In this document: positions 16,705-26,059 of the stretch, in pieces | Position numbering within the stretch: the first letter of the stretch is position 1 | Layout of the letters: every line of letters begins with the position of its first letter | Assembly (NCBI RefSeq): GCF_022538115.1 | Contig: NZ_JAKZAL010000028.1 | Coordinates: 1-55,797 of the forward strand | Reading direction: 5' to 3' | Source: Cognataquiflexum rubidum | GTDB lineage: Bacteria > Bacteroidota > Bacteroidia > Cytophagales > Cyclobacteriaceae | DNA length: 55,797 nucleotides | Program-made: the position numbers and the translations under genes | The notes under the pieces: model-generated | What the model was told of the DNA's origin: nothing | The model's database searches: none | What the model saw: the letters and a program-made list of their open reading frames with translations, nothing else

Positions 16705-16779
16705 GGTCGATTCGTCTAGGGGTTAGGACGTATCCCTTTCACGGATAAAACACGGGTTCGATTCCCGTATCGACTACCA
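16705..16779 (+). tRNA. tRNA-Glu (anticodon UUC), copy 1
   Basis: A complete cloverleaf: acceptor GGTCGAT/ATCGACT (first pair G-U), D arm GTCT/GGAC, anticodon stem TATCC/GGATA with loop CTTTCAC (anticodon TTC), and T arm around GGTTCGATTCC. CCA is encoded at 16777-16779. A terminator follows directly. Confidence 0.97.
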
Positions 16780-16780
16780 A

Positions 16781-16809
16781 AACACTGGAAAAATCCAGTG
16801 TTTTCTTTT
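16781..16809 (+). terminator. Terminator between the two tRNA-Glu genes
   Basis: AACACTGGA (16781-16789), loop AAAA, TCCAGTGTT (16794-16802), then TTCTTTTT. It lies one base after the CCA end of copy 1. Confidence 0.85.
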
Positions 16810-16819
16810 TGAACTGCAT

Positions 16820-16891
16820 GGTCGATTCGTCTAGGGGTTAGGACGTATCCCTTTCACGGATAAAACACGGGTTCGATTCCCGTATCGACTA
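16820..16891 (+). tRNA. tRNA-Glu (anticodon UUC), copy 2
   Basis: The 72 nt up to the discriminator base are identical to copy 1 (offset 115 bp), but the 3' end continues ACAAC, so CCA is not encoded and must be added enzymatically. No separate -33/-7 promoter was recognised in the 43-bp spacer, so expression probably needs read-through of the intervening terminator. Confidence 0.93.
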
Positions 16892-16981
16892 CAACAAATT
16901 GATGTTTTTCATCTTTCGGATTGCATATGAGAGTATGCATGAAGAGTTTGTTTTATGGTTGTTAGTGGTTAAAGTGAATGA

Positions 16982-17015
16982 AAACCCGGTCTTTTAGGCC
17001 GGGTTTTTCTTTTTA
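16982..17015 (+). terminator. Rho-independent terminator after tRNA-Glu copy 2
   Basis: AAACCCGG (16982-16989) pairs with CCGGGTTT (16999-17006), followed by TTCTTTTT. Confidence 0.85.
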
Positions 17016-17104
17016 TATCTTTTGTTTTTTTTCCGTCATCGCGGGGTTAAATTGTTTATAACAAAAAGGAATAATTTTCCTAATTTAGTTTTAAATACAA
17101 AGAC

Positions 17105-17329
17105 ATGGACATTAAAGCTGAACGTGAATTGATTATAAGGGAACTTCAGGAGGTTGAAGACATTTCATTGCTAAAAGCGATTAAAGCTGTGCTGCACTAT
17201 GGGATGAAAAATGAAGGGAGAATTAGCATTGAGCAATACAACCATGAGCTACTTGAAGCCGAAAAGGAAATCGATTCTGTGGATTTTACCACTCATGAAG
17301 AACTTAAAAGCCAAATGAAACAGTGGTGA
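17105..17329 (+). CDS. Small antitoxin-like protein
   Basis: 74 residues, charged and helical: MDIKAERELIIRELQEVEDI then LLKAIKAVLHYG, EQYNHELLEAEKEIDSVDF and a C-terminal HEELKSQMKQW. This composition is that of the short antitoxins found beside RelE/ParE toxins in Bacteroidota. A toxin would be expected to start at the overlapping GTG right after it, but that frame runs only briefly before entering the 3' end of the convergent radical SAM gene. It looks like an orphan or a pair that has lost its toxin. The assignment is inferred from size and context. Confidence 0.5.
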   Translation: MDIKAERELIIRELQEVEDISLLKAIKAVLHYGMKNEGRISIEQYNHELLEAEKEIDSVDFTTHEELKSQMKQW

Positions 17330-17375
17330 AAAACAGAATTATAGAGTTTTTTTCTTGTTTAAAAAACTTTTCAAC

Positions 17376-19580
17376 TCAAACCAACACCAATCCATACTCC
17401 AACAGCGACCTCCAAACCTTAGAACCCAAAAACCGGTCAAAATCCCCCAAGTTTGCTGCCACGTATTTCTCTTCAAACTCTGAAAAAGTCATCTCTTTTT
17501 TCCCAAGTTTGGGTGTGATATCCCGAAGGATTGTTTCCAGCCATTCTCCCTCTTCCTGCCTTACCAAAATTTCTTCGGTTCCATTCTTATTTTCGATTAC
17601 CAAAGGCCACAATTCTGTTTTCTTACCTTTTTTCACAAAAGCCGTTCTTTCCAGTTCCGGTTCATTTCCCAACCAAATCAATTTGGCATTGGGTTTCAGG
17701 ACATTGCCTGTTTCAATCTGAATGGCATTGTGGATGAAATTGGCAGAAACGGATGTTTTTGGGATTTTGAAATCAAACCATTCCTGTAGCGGAAACTCAA
17801 AACAAATACCATGCATGTAATTGAAAAGGGCTTTTTTGAGGCCTTCGCTGAAAAGTTCATGGTCAGCCCCAATGGGATCCTCATGACTCAGGTCGTTGTC
17901 GGCAAACAGGCCTTTTTCAGGTCCGGTACGGACAACTTTAAACGCACCAGGATCAATACCTATCGGTGCATGGGAAGTCATTGCAAACAAATGCCAAAAT
18001 CCGGATTGCAGGATATTGTTCATGAAGAGTTGTCTGACCATCTCCAAGCTGTCAACGGTCTCTTGGGCAGTCTGCGTCGGAAAACCATACATCAAGTAAG
18101 CATGGACCATCACGCCCGATTCTGTGAAATTCCTTGCCACACGTGCTACTTGGGATACGGTGACACCCTTTTGCATCATCTGCAGCAACCTGTCTGAGGC
18201 CACTTCCAAACCCCCAGAAACGGCAATACAGCCCGAGGCTTTCAGCAACCTGCACAAATCATAAGTAAATCTTTCCTCAAAACGGATATTGGTCCACCAG
18301 GTGATTTTGAGGTTTCTCTTCAGGATTTCGATGGCCAATTCTCGCATCAGGGCAGGAGGGGCCGCTTCGTCCACAAAGTGAAAGCCCGTTTCTCCTGTCT
18401 GTGCAATCAATTCCTCAATCCGGTCACAGATGATAGTGGCACTGATAGGCTCGTAATTTTTGATATAATCCAAGGTCACATCGCAGAAGGAACATTTCTT
18501 CCAATAGCAACCATGTGCCATCGTCAGCTTGTTCCACCGCCCATCCGACCAAAGGCGGTGCATGGGATTGGCAATCTCGATGACAGATAGGTATTTGTTC
18601 AATGGCAATCCGGAATAATCAGGCGTTCCTGTTTGGCTGAAAGGGATGTCGGTATTTTTAGCGCCATTGAGATAGGAAACTTTTCCGTCGACCAAGGAAA
18701 AGGTTCTTTTGAGTTGGTCCAGACTTCTTTCTCCATCCAAATGCTCCAATAGGCAGGTGAGAGGCCTTTCCCCATCATCCAAAGTGATAAAATCCACATA
18801 GTTGAATACCCGGGGTTCATTGATTGACCGGAGTTCAGTATTGGGATAACCGCCACCCATAGCGACTTTGATGTGGGGATAATTGGTTTTGATGAATTTT
18901 CCACAACGCAAGGCACCGTAAAGATTTCCGGGGAAAGGAACCGAAAGGCATACAAAATAAGGATCGGTTTCTTGGATCAGTTTTTCCAATTCCTCCAATA
19001 AAAACTGATTGGTAAAAGATTCGGGACCTTCCAATGCTTCATTCAAAGCATCAAATGAAGTAGCCGACCTTCCTAACCGCTCTGCATATCGGCTAAACCC
19101 AAAGTGCGGATCCAAAGCCTCGCTGATCAAATCCCCGATATCCTCTAAGTACAAAGTGGCGAAATGCCTTGCTTTGTCTTGGATGCCCATTGTCCCAAAT
19201 GCCCAATCCAAATCATCCAATTGGTCAAAGCGGGAGGCCTGTGGCAGGAAGTCACCGTCACAGATATTATAGGCCAAAGTGGGATTGTCAAATTGTAAAA
19301 AGCGGATGACAGGATCAATGGTATGCAGGTAGTCTTTCTGTAGTTTGACTATCCTTTGGATGTTAATAGAATAGTTTTTAACTCCTTTATTTTCAATAGA
19401 TTGAAATAATTTGGTTAAACCTTCTTTTGAAAAAATTCTCAGGATTACTTTGATACCTAAGTCACTTTGAAATGCCGTTTTTCCTAACGTATTCAAATAC
19501 CCTTTGATATAGGCAGTTGCCGGGTAGGGGGTATTGAGTTGGGTAAATGGAGGGGTGAGGAGGAGGATGGACTTTGACAC
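17376..19580 (-). CDS. B12-binding-domain radical SAM protein
   Basis: 734 residues. The N-terminal ~290 residues have the cobalamin-binding-type fold preceding the core (ILLLTPPFTQLNTPYPA, VAMGGGYPNTEL). The radical SAM core carries C358-x4-C363-x2-C366 in HGCYWKKCSFCD, a spacing seen in this subfamily in place of CxxxCxxC, followed by FHFVDEAAPP and GGLEVASDRLLQMMQKG. The C-terminal third is family-specific. The enzyme probably performs methylation or a radical rearrangement on an unknown substrate; no partner gene is adjacent. Confidence 0.85.
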   Translation of the reverse strand: MSKSILLLTPPFTQLNTPYPATAYIKGYLNTLGKTAFQSDLGIKVILRIFSKEGLTKLFQSIENKGVKNYSINIQRIVKLQKDYLHTIDPVIRFLQFDNPTLAYNICDGDFLPQASRFDQLDDLDWAFGTMGIQDKARHFATLYLEDIGDLISEALDPHFGFSRYAERLGRSATSFDALNEALEGPESFTNQFLLEELEKLIQETDPYFVCLSVPFPGNLYGALRCGKFIKTNYPHIKVAMGGGYPNTELRSINEPRVFNYVDFITLDDGERPLTCLLEHLDGERSLDQLKRTFSLVDGKVSYLNGAKNTDIPFSQTGTPDYSGLPLNKYLSVIEIANPMHRLWSDGRWNKLTMAHGCYWKKCSFCDVTLDYIKNYEPISATIICDRIEELIAQTGETGFHFVDEAAPPALMRELAIEILKRNLKITWWTNIRFEERFTYDLCRLLKASGCIAVSGGLEVASDRLLQMMQKGVTVSQVARVARNFTESGVMVHAYLMYGFPTQTAQETVDSLEMVRQLFMNNILQSGFWHLFAMTSHAPIGIDPGAFKVVRTGPEKGLFADNDLSHEDPIGADHELFSEGLKKALFNYMHGICFEFPLQEWFDFKIPKTSVSANFIHNAIQIETGNVLKPNAKLIWLGNEPELERTAFVKKGKKTELWPLVIENKNGTEEILVRQEEGEWLETILRDITPKLGKKEMTFSEFEEKYVAANLGDFDRFLGSKVWRSLLEYGLVLV

Positions 19581-19661
19581 AGGGATAAACTTTACTTCAA
19601 ATTTCGCTAAATTTTAGGGATAAGCATGAAGGTTTCAAAAATATCCTGTGAAGCCTCAACT

Positions 19662-19701
19662 AAAAAAGGCACAAGAGAAGTTCATCTTTTGTGCCTTTTT
19701 T
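19662..19701 (-). terminator. Bidirectional rho-independent terminator
   Basis: AAAAAAGGCACAA (19662-19674) pairs with TTGTGCCTTTTTT (19689-19701), with T runs in both directions. It would end transcripts of the minus-strand CocE-type gene before the radical SAM gene. Confidence 0.8.
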
Positions 19702-19735
19702 CATTTCTCATGGTTCAACCCATTCAGAATTATTC

Positions 19736-19886
19736 AATCTTAATTCAATGTCGTTTTGTTAGGGGGATTCGATAAACTTTTCCAAAGTTCGGAATGGATG
19801 TTTTAAGATTTTCATGGTCTGACCCCAACTTTGGAAAAGGTTTTTATAAAGCAAAAGCTTATCTAAACGACATTGAATCTTAATTC
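19736..19886. repeat. MITE-like palindromic element with flanking direct repeats
   Basis: ATTCAATGTCGTTT (19743-19756) is the exact inverse of AAACGACATTGAAT (19865-19878), and a second inner pair AAACTTTTCCAAAGTT / AACTTTGGAAAAGGTTT continues the palindrome. An 11-bp direct repeat AATCTTAATTC overlaps both outer ends (19736-19746 and 19876-19886), as a target duplication might. No coding capacity. No second copy was noticed in this window. Confidence 0.55.
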
Positions 19887-19947
19887 TTCATTTAATCTCT
19901 CCTTTTGTTGCTCCGTAAATCGTACCTCGTAATTCGAATTTCCAAAA

Positions 19948-21828
19948 TCATTTTTTCATAATAGGAAGACTGATATAGCTCGGATATTTAGAAGAATGAT
20001 GGATCTGATTGGTAGCGATGACGCCTTCTGTTTCATCATAATTATTGCCCCCGGTATTCATATTTCTGTCAAACCTTGGGAAATTGGAACTGGAAACCTC
20101 TATACGAATACGGTGACCTTTTTCGAAGTAGTTGGAAGTAGACATCGGAGTAAGGTTGACCTGATAGACCTTCCCTTTTTCCATAAACACTTCCTTCTCA
20201 TAACCTTCCCTGTAACGCACCCTTTGGATGGTTTCATCCAGATTATATGCTTTTCCATCGGGATAGACATCAATCAGCTTGATGGTCAAGTCTGTGTCTT
20301 TCACATCAGTGGACAGATACAGGGTAGACTCGATAAATCCGCTGACTTCCATTCCCTCTGCCAACACTTCAGAAGTGTAGACCAAAATATCTTCCCGCAG
20401 TTCCATTTCCTGTTGGTCAAAAGAACCTCCCTGCACCGCATTGCCGGTACAGCAGACATTGCCTCCGTAGGAAGTCACAGCGTTCATGGGGTCATATTTG
20501 AAAGTATCAGGGTTGTCTTTTCCAGGTTTTTTGTTGGTCAAAACCCCATCACCATTTCTGGTATTGGCTTTGCCGCTGCTATTCAGGTAATAAGTCGTCA
20601 TTTGGGCTTCTTTGGGTGGCCAAGTATCCGAGGTTTGCCATTTGTTGGAGCCCATCGTAAAATAGGTCACTTTGGGCATTTCCTTTTTGGCATTGCCTTC
20701 ATCCCCTTTAAGCCAATGGTCAAACCACGCATACGTCATGTCATTGTAAGGAAGTCGCGCATCACCCATGCTTCTTTCACCCACAATGGTATTTTCAGTT
20801 GCTCGGGTAAAAGAACAATGAAGAGTAGGGGCAATCACCAGATATTGGTTATCCCTCACTTTTGGATCCTTGGCATTGGCCCTGATATGGTTGTACATCG
20901 CTAGGTTTGGACTCGTGGAGACATCATACCAAGAAACAAACCAATAAGCAGGCTTTTCAAACTCCATGTTGTCATGGTACAATCCGCCCTCATACCATTT
21001 TGGATCGTTAGGCTTTCGGGTAATCATTTCCTCATAAATCCCCTGAGGTCCATTCACATTTTTGATGATATCCTGCACCGGCAGGTGACTCAAAGCGTCT
21101 TTCCAATCCACTTTGGGATATCGTGGCGCCATGTCATAGAACTTTTGCAAACGCAACAAATCTTCCTGAGAAATTCCTTCAGGCAATTTTGGAGCCATTG
21201 GATCGTGCTGCGTGCCATATAGCCATGCTGTGAACAGCATCTGACCTGCACCGCCGCGGTACCAGTTTCCCTGCTCATAATAATCACCGATCCTGCCAAC
21301 TCCTGCGCCAAACGCCTGCGGCACCAAGGCCACATGGGCAGGATGATTTAAGGAGGCGACCGCCATCTGCCATTCCGCAGTGGAAGAACAGCCGATAGTC
21401 CCGATTTTTTGATTGCTCCAAGGCTGTGCGGCCATCCAGGTAAAGGCATCATACCCATCCGTTAGCGGCGTACCGAGGATATCCCATTCTCCCTCGGAGA
21501 AGAACCTACCGCGTTCATTTTGGACCACATAGGCATAGCCGCGCTTTACCGCTTCTAGAGCAGTTTGAAGGCTGCGTTCCTGCAATTCCCCGTCTCGGTA
21601 AGCATTGAAATTGTAGGGAGTCCTTGAAAAAATAATCGGAACGGGCTGTTGCGTTTTGGGTCTATAGATGTCCGTGGCCAACCTTACACCATCCCGCATG
21701 GGCATCATGACTTTTTGGTCGATGATGGCAATAGCCTCGAGTTGCTCCAATATTGATTTATCCTGTGCATAACTGCCTGAACCAAGCAACAGGAAAACCA
21801 GCAGAAAGAAGAAATATTTTCTTTTCAT
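19948..21828 (-). CDS. Exported CocE/NonD-family hydrolase (X-Pro dipeptidyl-peptidase S15-like)
   Basis: 626 residues with a signal peptide ([15 protein letters not shown], cleavage near SYAQ), so periplasmic or secreted. The alpha/beta hydrolase domain has [19 protein letters not shown] and the nucleophile elbow [11 protein letters not shown] (Ser148 or 149; the last Gly of GxSxG is replaced). A His lies in PTLHCSF. A C-terminal jelly-roll domain begins at about 400 and contains [20 protein letters not shown]. Family members cleave acyl esters, amides or X-Pro peptides; the substrate is unknown. Confidence 0.9.
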   Translation of the reverse strand: MKRKYFFFLLVFLLLGSGSYAQDKSILEQLEAIAIIDQKVMMPMRDGVRLATDIYRPKTQQPVPIIFSRTPYNFNAYRDGELQERSLQTALEAVKRGYAYVVQNERGRFFSEGEWDILGTPLTDGYDAFTWMAAQPWSNQKIGTIGCSSTAEWQMAVASLNHPAHVALVPQAFGAGVGRIGDYYEQGNWYRGGAGQMLFTAWLYGTQHDPMAPKLPEGISQEDLLRLQKFYDMAPRYPKVDWKDALSHLPVQDIIKNVNGPQGIYEEMITRKPNDPKWYEGGLYHDNMEFEKPAYWFVSWYDVSTSPNLAMYNHIRANAKDPKVRDNQYLVIAPTLHCSFTRATENTIVGERSMGDARLPYNDMTYAWFDHWLKGDEGNAKKEMPKVTYFTMGSNKWQTSDTWPPKEAQMTTYYLNSSGKANTRNGDGVLTNKKPGKDNPDTFKYDPMNAVTSYGGNVCCTGNAVQGGSFDQQEMELREDILVYTSEVLAEGMEVSGFIESTLYLSTDVKDTDLTIKLIDVYPDGKAYNLDETIQRVRYREGYEKEVFMEKGKVYQVNLTPMSTSNYFEKGHRIRIEVSSSNFPRFDRNMNTGGNNYDETEGVIATNQIHHSSKYPSYISLPIMKK

Positions 21829-21928
21829 TGTGATTTGAATTTTCTAGATGAAGATTCAAATTAATCAAAAAGTCGATCCGACCTTAAAAAGTTATTCAAA
21901 AGGAAATACTTAATCGAAAAATCAAAAG

Positions 21929-22522
21929 TTATTTCTTTTTAAAGGTTTCAAAAAAAGGGGTTCTTCCTTTTTTCCGCTTTTCACGCTCCCTCTTCCTTCT
22001 TTTTTTATCCTGTTCCTTGCTTTTGACCAAGACCATCCTGGCGGAAATACCCACCTGACTGCGGTAAAATTCTTCCCTGCCTGAAAGGTTGAAATTAGGC
22101 TTGTAATCAATAGATATCACCGTATTGGCTAATGTCATTTCAACCCCACCAATCAGGTCTACGCCAGTCGTGGGATTGCCATAAGTATGAATGATTTGGT
22201 TTGTTTCGGGGACTTTGAGGAAACTTTCCTCCCAACCTGAGGACACACCCGCACCAAGATAATAATTGAAACGCTTTGAAATGATTGGTTTGTGCCTTTG
22301 CACCATCAAATGCAAGGTTGTGTTTCTGTCAAAGTCTGATTGGATGATTCCCTCTAAAGTTACATGTTTGAATACACGCTGCTGTCCGGACAAGCCAATG
22401 GTCCGGCCATTGGAGTTGTTGCCCATCCTGAGGCCCAAGGCAGTTCCATACCTTTGGGCAAATCCTTCCTGAAGAAAAAAACATTGGATGAAAATAAGGA
22501 AAGCCAAACTGTACCGAATCAT
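21929..22522 (-). CDS. Small outer-membrane beta-barrel-like protein
   Basis: 197 residues. The signal peptide (MIRYSLAFLIFIQCFF, cleavage near GFAQ) is followed by alternating polar/hydrophobic strands rich in Gly and aromatics (YGTALGLRMGNNSNG, RFNYYLGAGVSSGWEES, GVDLIGGVEMTLANTVISID, VGISARMVLV), which fits an 8-stranded barrel. It ends in an unusual, strongly basic tail (KRRKREREKRKKGRTPFF). No specific family is recognised. Confidence 0.65.
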   Translation of the reverse strand: MIRYSLAFLIFIQCFFLQEGFAQRYGTALGLRMGNNSNGRTIGLSGQQRVFKHVTLEGIIQSDFDRNTTLHLMVQRHKPIISKRFNYYLGAGVSSGWEESFLKVPETNQIIHTYGNPTTGVDLIGGVEMTLANTVISIDYKPNFNLSGREEFYRSQVGISARMVLVKSKEQDKKRRKREREKRKKGRTPFFETFKKK

Positions 22523-22586
22523 AGGGTTGATTTTAGTGATCTAAATAAGCTCCAATTATTGTTCCAAATAATTGGAAATGGCCTCA

Positions 22587-23300
22587 TTACCAATCTTCAT
22601 CTTGGTTTTTATTTCCCAAGTTATCGCTGTCTTCCAAAAATTGCATTACAAATTCTCTGTTGTTTTCATCCACCCAGATTTTGGTTTGGCAAATAGACCT
22701 GTAGGCTTTTTCAAGGTTTTCGAGTGTAGCAGAGGGGATATGGACAGGGATTTTGAATATTCTAGGATCTGATTTTTCAAAAGGAGCAGCTTTTTTACTC
22801 TGGAAAAAGTAGGGAAATAGGGTAGGGGAACAGCCGAACGCAATCAGGTCCACCCTCTTATCCTCAAAATAAGTTTGAAGCCTTTCATTGATATTTTCAA
22901 AAAAATCAAGGGTTTCCTGTAGCCTCACCCTTGAGCCTGCCCTTGACTTTCCTTTGGTCTTCAAATGTTTGATTTGGCTTTTACCTTGTTTTTTCCTCAC
23001 CATGTACGCCCGGAATACCTTGTGGTCCATCAATTGAAAATTTTCATAAAAAGCTACTGCGGCAATTCCTGACTTGATGGAAATGATTACCTGGTTTTGA
23101 AAATCCTGCCTCTGAAGTTTATAAGTAGCCTCAGAAAATCGGGTATGAATAGAATGCCTGATTTTTAATTCATAGGGTAGATTGGTGTTCACACCATATA
23201 TAATTTTTTTATTAGGATCATAGGTGATAGAAAAAGTAGATGGTTTACAAAAATCAATCATTTTATTTACTTGTTCATCACCAATTTTAACCCAACGCAT
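22587..23300 (-). CDS. VLRF1 (Vms1/ANKZF1-like) putative peptidyl-tRNA hydrolase
   Basis: 237 residues, cytoplasmic. The centre reads VRKKQGKSQIKHLKTKGKSR then AGSRVRLQE (about 102-128). This matches the conserved loop of the eRF1-like domain of eukaryotic Vms1/ANKZF1 (QGxxQ...G.S...AG..LRR.NE), where a Gln corresponding to Q109 here takes the place of the GGQ loop of release factors. Vms1 and ANKZF1 release nascent chains from stalled 60S particles in ribosome quality control. A bacterial stand-alone version may do the same or rescue peptidyl-tRNA. The following FFENINERLQTYFEDKRVDL and PTLFPYFF also fit. Reaction not demonstrated. Confidence 0.7.
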   Translation of the reverse strand: MRWVKIGDEQVNKMIDFCKPSTFSITYDPNKKIIYGVNTNLPYELKIRHSIHTRFSEATYKLQRQDFQNQVIISIKSGIAAVAFYENFQLMDHKVFRAYMVRKKQGKSQIKHLKTKGKSRAGSRVRLQETLDFFENINERLQTYFEDKRVDLIAFGCSPTLFPYFFQSKKAAPFEKSDPRIFKIPVHIPSATLENLEKAYRSICQTKIWVDENNREFVMQFLEDSDNLGNKNQDEDW

Positions 23301-23587
23301 AATTTTTTTCTCTTTAGTAATGATAATGGTCTAATTTTTGTAACTTACATACATAAAAAATGCGATTATTTCATTTTGGTCGAATGCAGTAATTGCTTTA
23401 GTGAATTCTCAAGTCAATATTGATTAGGAAAGAAAGTAAAGTTACCAAACAGCCCAATATACCAATAAAACCCTTGGTGTCCGGTCATAAAAAATATTTA
23501 CAAATTTCCTTAACATAAACATTATTTAAAAGTTTATACTATGACCAAACATTAATCGTTTTACATAATAAAAAATCGGAATAATCC

Positions 23588-24205
23588 ATGAAAATCAAAG
23601 AGATGATATTGCTGCATGAAGAATTCTTAGCTGACTTCGGTTTCAGTCTAGAAAAGAAACAGTTGCATTATTCAAAATCGATCAATCAGGGAAAGCAAAT
23701 TATATTTTTTCACCATACCCACTTCAATGATGCTTCTTACCTAGAGTATCATTTGGGACTAAGGTTTGATTTGGTAGAAAACATTATCCATAAATTTTTA
23801 CCAACTCTCGGAGATTATAAAGACAGAAGCATCACTTTGGTGGAGACATTGGACAAGATTGACCCGAAGATGCCAAAAAGATATTTTTTAGAGAATGACA
23901 TGGAAATCCATCCCGTCATTGAAAAAGTAGAGGAATTTATGGTAAAAGATGGATTTCCTTGGATGGATCAATATTCCAAAGGCATTAAACTGGAAAGGTT
24001 CTTCAACGAAGATCCTGATAAAAACATTGTCACCCAGAATTTCACTTACAGGTCATCTAGGGGGATTGCATTGGCAAAACTCTATAACCCCACAAAGTAT
24101 AAAGAAGTCCGGGACATATATTTGGCCAAAATGGATGAAATGCAGGTGACACCGTTCACCGTGGCTTGTTTTCTCAATCTCTTGGCTTATTTAGATAATC
24201 TTTGA
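23588..24205 (+). CDS. Hypothetical protein
   Basis: 205 residues, no signal peptide or membrane segment. It is mixed alpha/beta with many aromatic and acidic residues (FHHTHFNDASYLEYHLGLRF, VEEFMVKDGFPWMDQYSK). The opening resembles small Bacteroidota proteins that begin with a helix followed by two beta strands, but no family is recognised and no catalytic motif is evident. It stands alone, with about 290 bp of AT-rich DNA upstream. Confidence 0.7.
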   Translation: MKIKEMILLHEEFLADFGFSLEKKQLHYSKSINQGKQIIFFHHTHFNDASYLEYHLGLRFDLVENIIHKFLPTLGDYKDRSITLVETLDKIDPKMPKRYFLENDMEIHPVIEKVEEFMVKDGFPWMDQYSKGIKLERFFNEDPDKNIVTQNFTYRSSRGIALAKLYNPTKYKEVRDIYLAKMDEMQVTPFTVACFLNLLAYLDNL

Positions 24206-24263
24206 CCTAAATACCTTGGTCATTTATTAGTTCAAATTCCTACGAACAGCCTTAATCTTATTT

Positions 24264-25073
24264 CTATACCCTTTGCAGGGTGGATTGGGCTTTGAAAATC
24301 CTTACGTTAGTGTTTTTTACCAATCGATACTTTACGAAGTCGGGTAAGAATTTTGAAAATAAAAAATAGAACCTCATCAATCGGCCGGGTATGATCTGAT
24401 TCTTTTTTTGGAGACATTTTTGGATGGCATAGGAGGCAACAAATTCGGGATCAAGGATACTCAATTTAGAAATTGTATTCAATTGTTGACATTTTCTGAA
24501 GTGACTGATATTGGAATTTATTCCACCCGGAGAAAGTACACTGACATGTACATTTGTATTTTCCAGTTCATGCTGTAGACTTTTTGAAAAGTAATAGACA
24601 AATGATTTCGTAGCTCCATATACCTGTTTGTAAGCTCCTTCAAAGTGGGCGATTATTGAACTTACATTAATGATAAACGCCGTATCTTGAGCTTGGAGGA
24701 CATCAAGCAAACCATGTGTGATCATGGCTGTCGCCTTGATGTTCAGCTGTATCATTCGGTTGAAGGTGGTAAAGTTTTCATTTGTAAAAAGATAATTCCC
24801 ACCAACACCCGCATTGTTAATCAGGAAAGAAATGGGGTAATTCTTTGATTTGACATGATCAAGTAATTGAATACAACTTTGGTCATCAGTTAGATCCAAC
24901 TCTAGATAATCCACAAAAACTCCGAAATTTGAATTGATAAGGCTACATAACGATGGCAAACCTGTATCAGGCAAGGCTACCAAAAAAAGGTCCATACCTC
25001 TTTTTGCTGATTCTATGGCAAAGGATTTCCCCAACCCTTCACTTGCCCCTGTAATCATTACAAAGTGTTTCAT
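24264..25073 (-). CDS. Short-chain dehydrogenase/reductase (classical SDR)
   Basis: 269-residue NAD(P)-dependent oxidoreductase. Cofactor loop TGASEGLGK (8-16), NNAG (86-89), catalytic Ser138/139 in NVSSI and Y152-GAT-K156 are all present. The longer C-terminal part is like DltE/HSD-type SDRs that act on lipid-like carbonyls. Its ATG overlaps the stop of the epimerase-like gene by 4 bp, so the two reductases are translated together and may act on one substrate. Confidence 0.92.
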   Translation of the reverse strand: MKHFVMITGASEGLGKSFAIESAKRGMDLFLVALPDTGLPSLCSLINSNFGVFVDYLELDLTDDQSCIQLLDHVKSKNYPISFLINNAGVGGNYLFTNENFTTFNRMIQLNIKATAMITHGLLDVLQAQDTAFIINVSSIIAHFEGAYKQVYGATKSFVYYFSKSLQHELENTNVHVSVLSPGGINSNISHFRKCQQLNTISKLSILDPEFVASYAIQKCLQKKNQIIPGRLMRFYFLFSKFLPDFVKYRLVKNTNVRIFKAQSTLQRV

Positions 25074-26059
25074 CGGTCTTCTGATTGGGATAAAAATCGG
25101 ATGGTTGTTTCAATCGCCTCCTCAAAAGGTGTAATGCGATACCCGAGTTGTGAGATTGCCTTGGAGCAGTCAAAAGCGGAGTTTTGACCTAACCGCTTGA
25201 CCAAATCAGGAGTGATTCTTGGCTCGATTCCAAACCGATCTGCCAAAAATTGGGAAAACATCGAATAATAAGACAGAGGCCAAACAGGGATTTTCAAAAT
25301 CAATCCGTTTTTGTTTACCCGATTTTTTATTGCCTCAAACAGTTCTCCCAATGTCTTGTTTTCCCCTCCAAGGATATATTTTTCTCCAATTGCTCCTTTA
25401 TCTCTAGCCAAAATATGTCCGTTGATGATATCATCGATAAATCCATAATTTCCGATAACCCTGCTTTGCTTTGGAATGACTGCAAATCCTTTTTTGATGA
25501 AACCAATTATGATCCTGTTGACTCCAGAACTTGGGGAGGCTATCCCCGGGCCAAAAATCCTTGATGGCATGACAATCAAGCCCGGAAACCCGTTAGCAAC
25601 ATGTTTCAACAATTCCTTGTCTGCCAATGATTTGCTGATTTCATAATCGTTGTTGAAACTGCTCCATCTTGGGGTTTCCTCATTGTTAGGAAGGTTCAGC
25701 GAAGGCCCGATGGTACCTGTTGAACTTGTCAGGATAAATTTTGAAACGTTCAGTTCTTGAGAAATACGGATGACATTTGAGGTCCCACCCACATTTATCT
25801 TATAAAAATCATCCGAATCCCTGGACCAAACTCTTGCCAAGGCAGCAACATGGAAAACAGCGTTACAGCCTTCCATGGCTGCCTTGATGCTGGTATCATC
25901 CAAAACATCGCCAAAAAAAACCTTGATATTAGGATGCCCCAAGGTCTTGACAGCCTTGGGGTTTCGGATCAAGGCGTGGACTTTTTCACCATTTTTGGCA
26001 AGCTTCATTGCCAGCCTCTGCCCCAAATACCCCGATGCTCCTGTGATAAAAGATTTCAT
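25070..26059 (-). CDS. NAD-dependent epimerase/dehydratase-family protein (extended SDR)
   Basis: 329 residues. TGASGYLGQ (6-14) binds the cofactor, TSSTGTIGPS holds the catalytic Ser/Thr, and Y139-EIS-K143 is the catalytic pair. The sequence FHVAALARVWSRDSDDFYKI fits the dihydroflavonol-reductase/3-beta-hydroxysteroid-dehydrogenase-like branch more than sugar epimerases. It overlaps the classical SDR gene by 4 bp. The substrate is unknown; a sterol- or terpenoid-like or hydroxy-fatty compound is possible. Confidence 0.9.
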   Translation of the reverse strand: MKSFITGASGYLGQRLAMKLAKNGEKVHALIRNPKAVKTLGHPNIKVFFGDVLDDTSIKAAMEGCNAVFHVAALARVWSRDSDDFYKINVGGTSNVIRISQELNVSKFILTSSTGTIGPSLNLPNNEETPRWSSFNNDYEISKSLADKELLKHVANGFPGLIVMPSRIFGPGIASPSSGVNRIIIGFIKKGFAVIPKQSRVIGNYGFIDDIINGHILARDKGAIGEKYILGGENKTLGELFEAIKNRVNKNGLILKIPVWPLSYYSMFSQFLADRFGIEPRITPDLVKRLGQNSAFDCSKAISQLGYRITPFEEAIETTIRFLSQSEDR

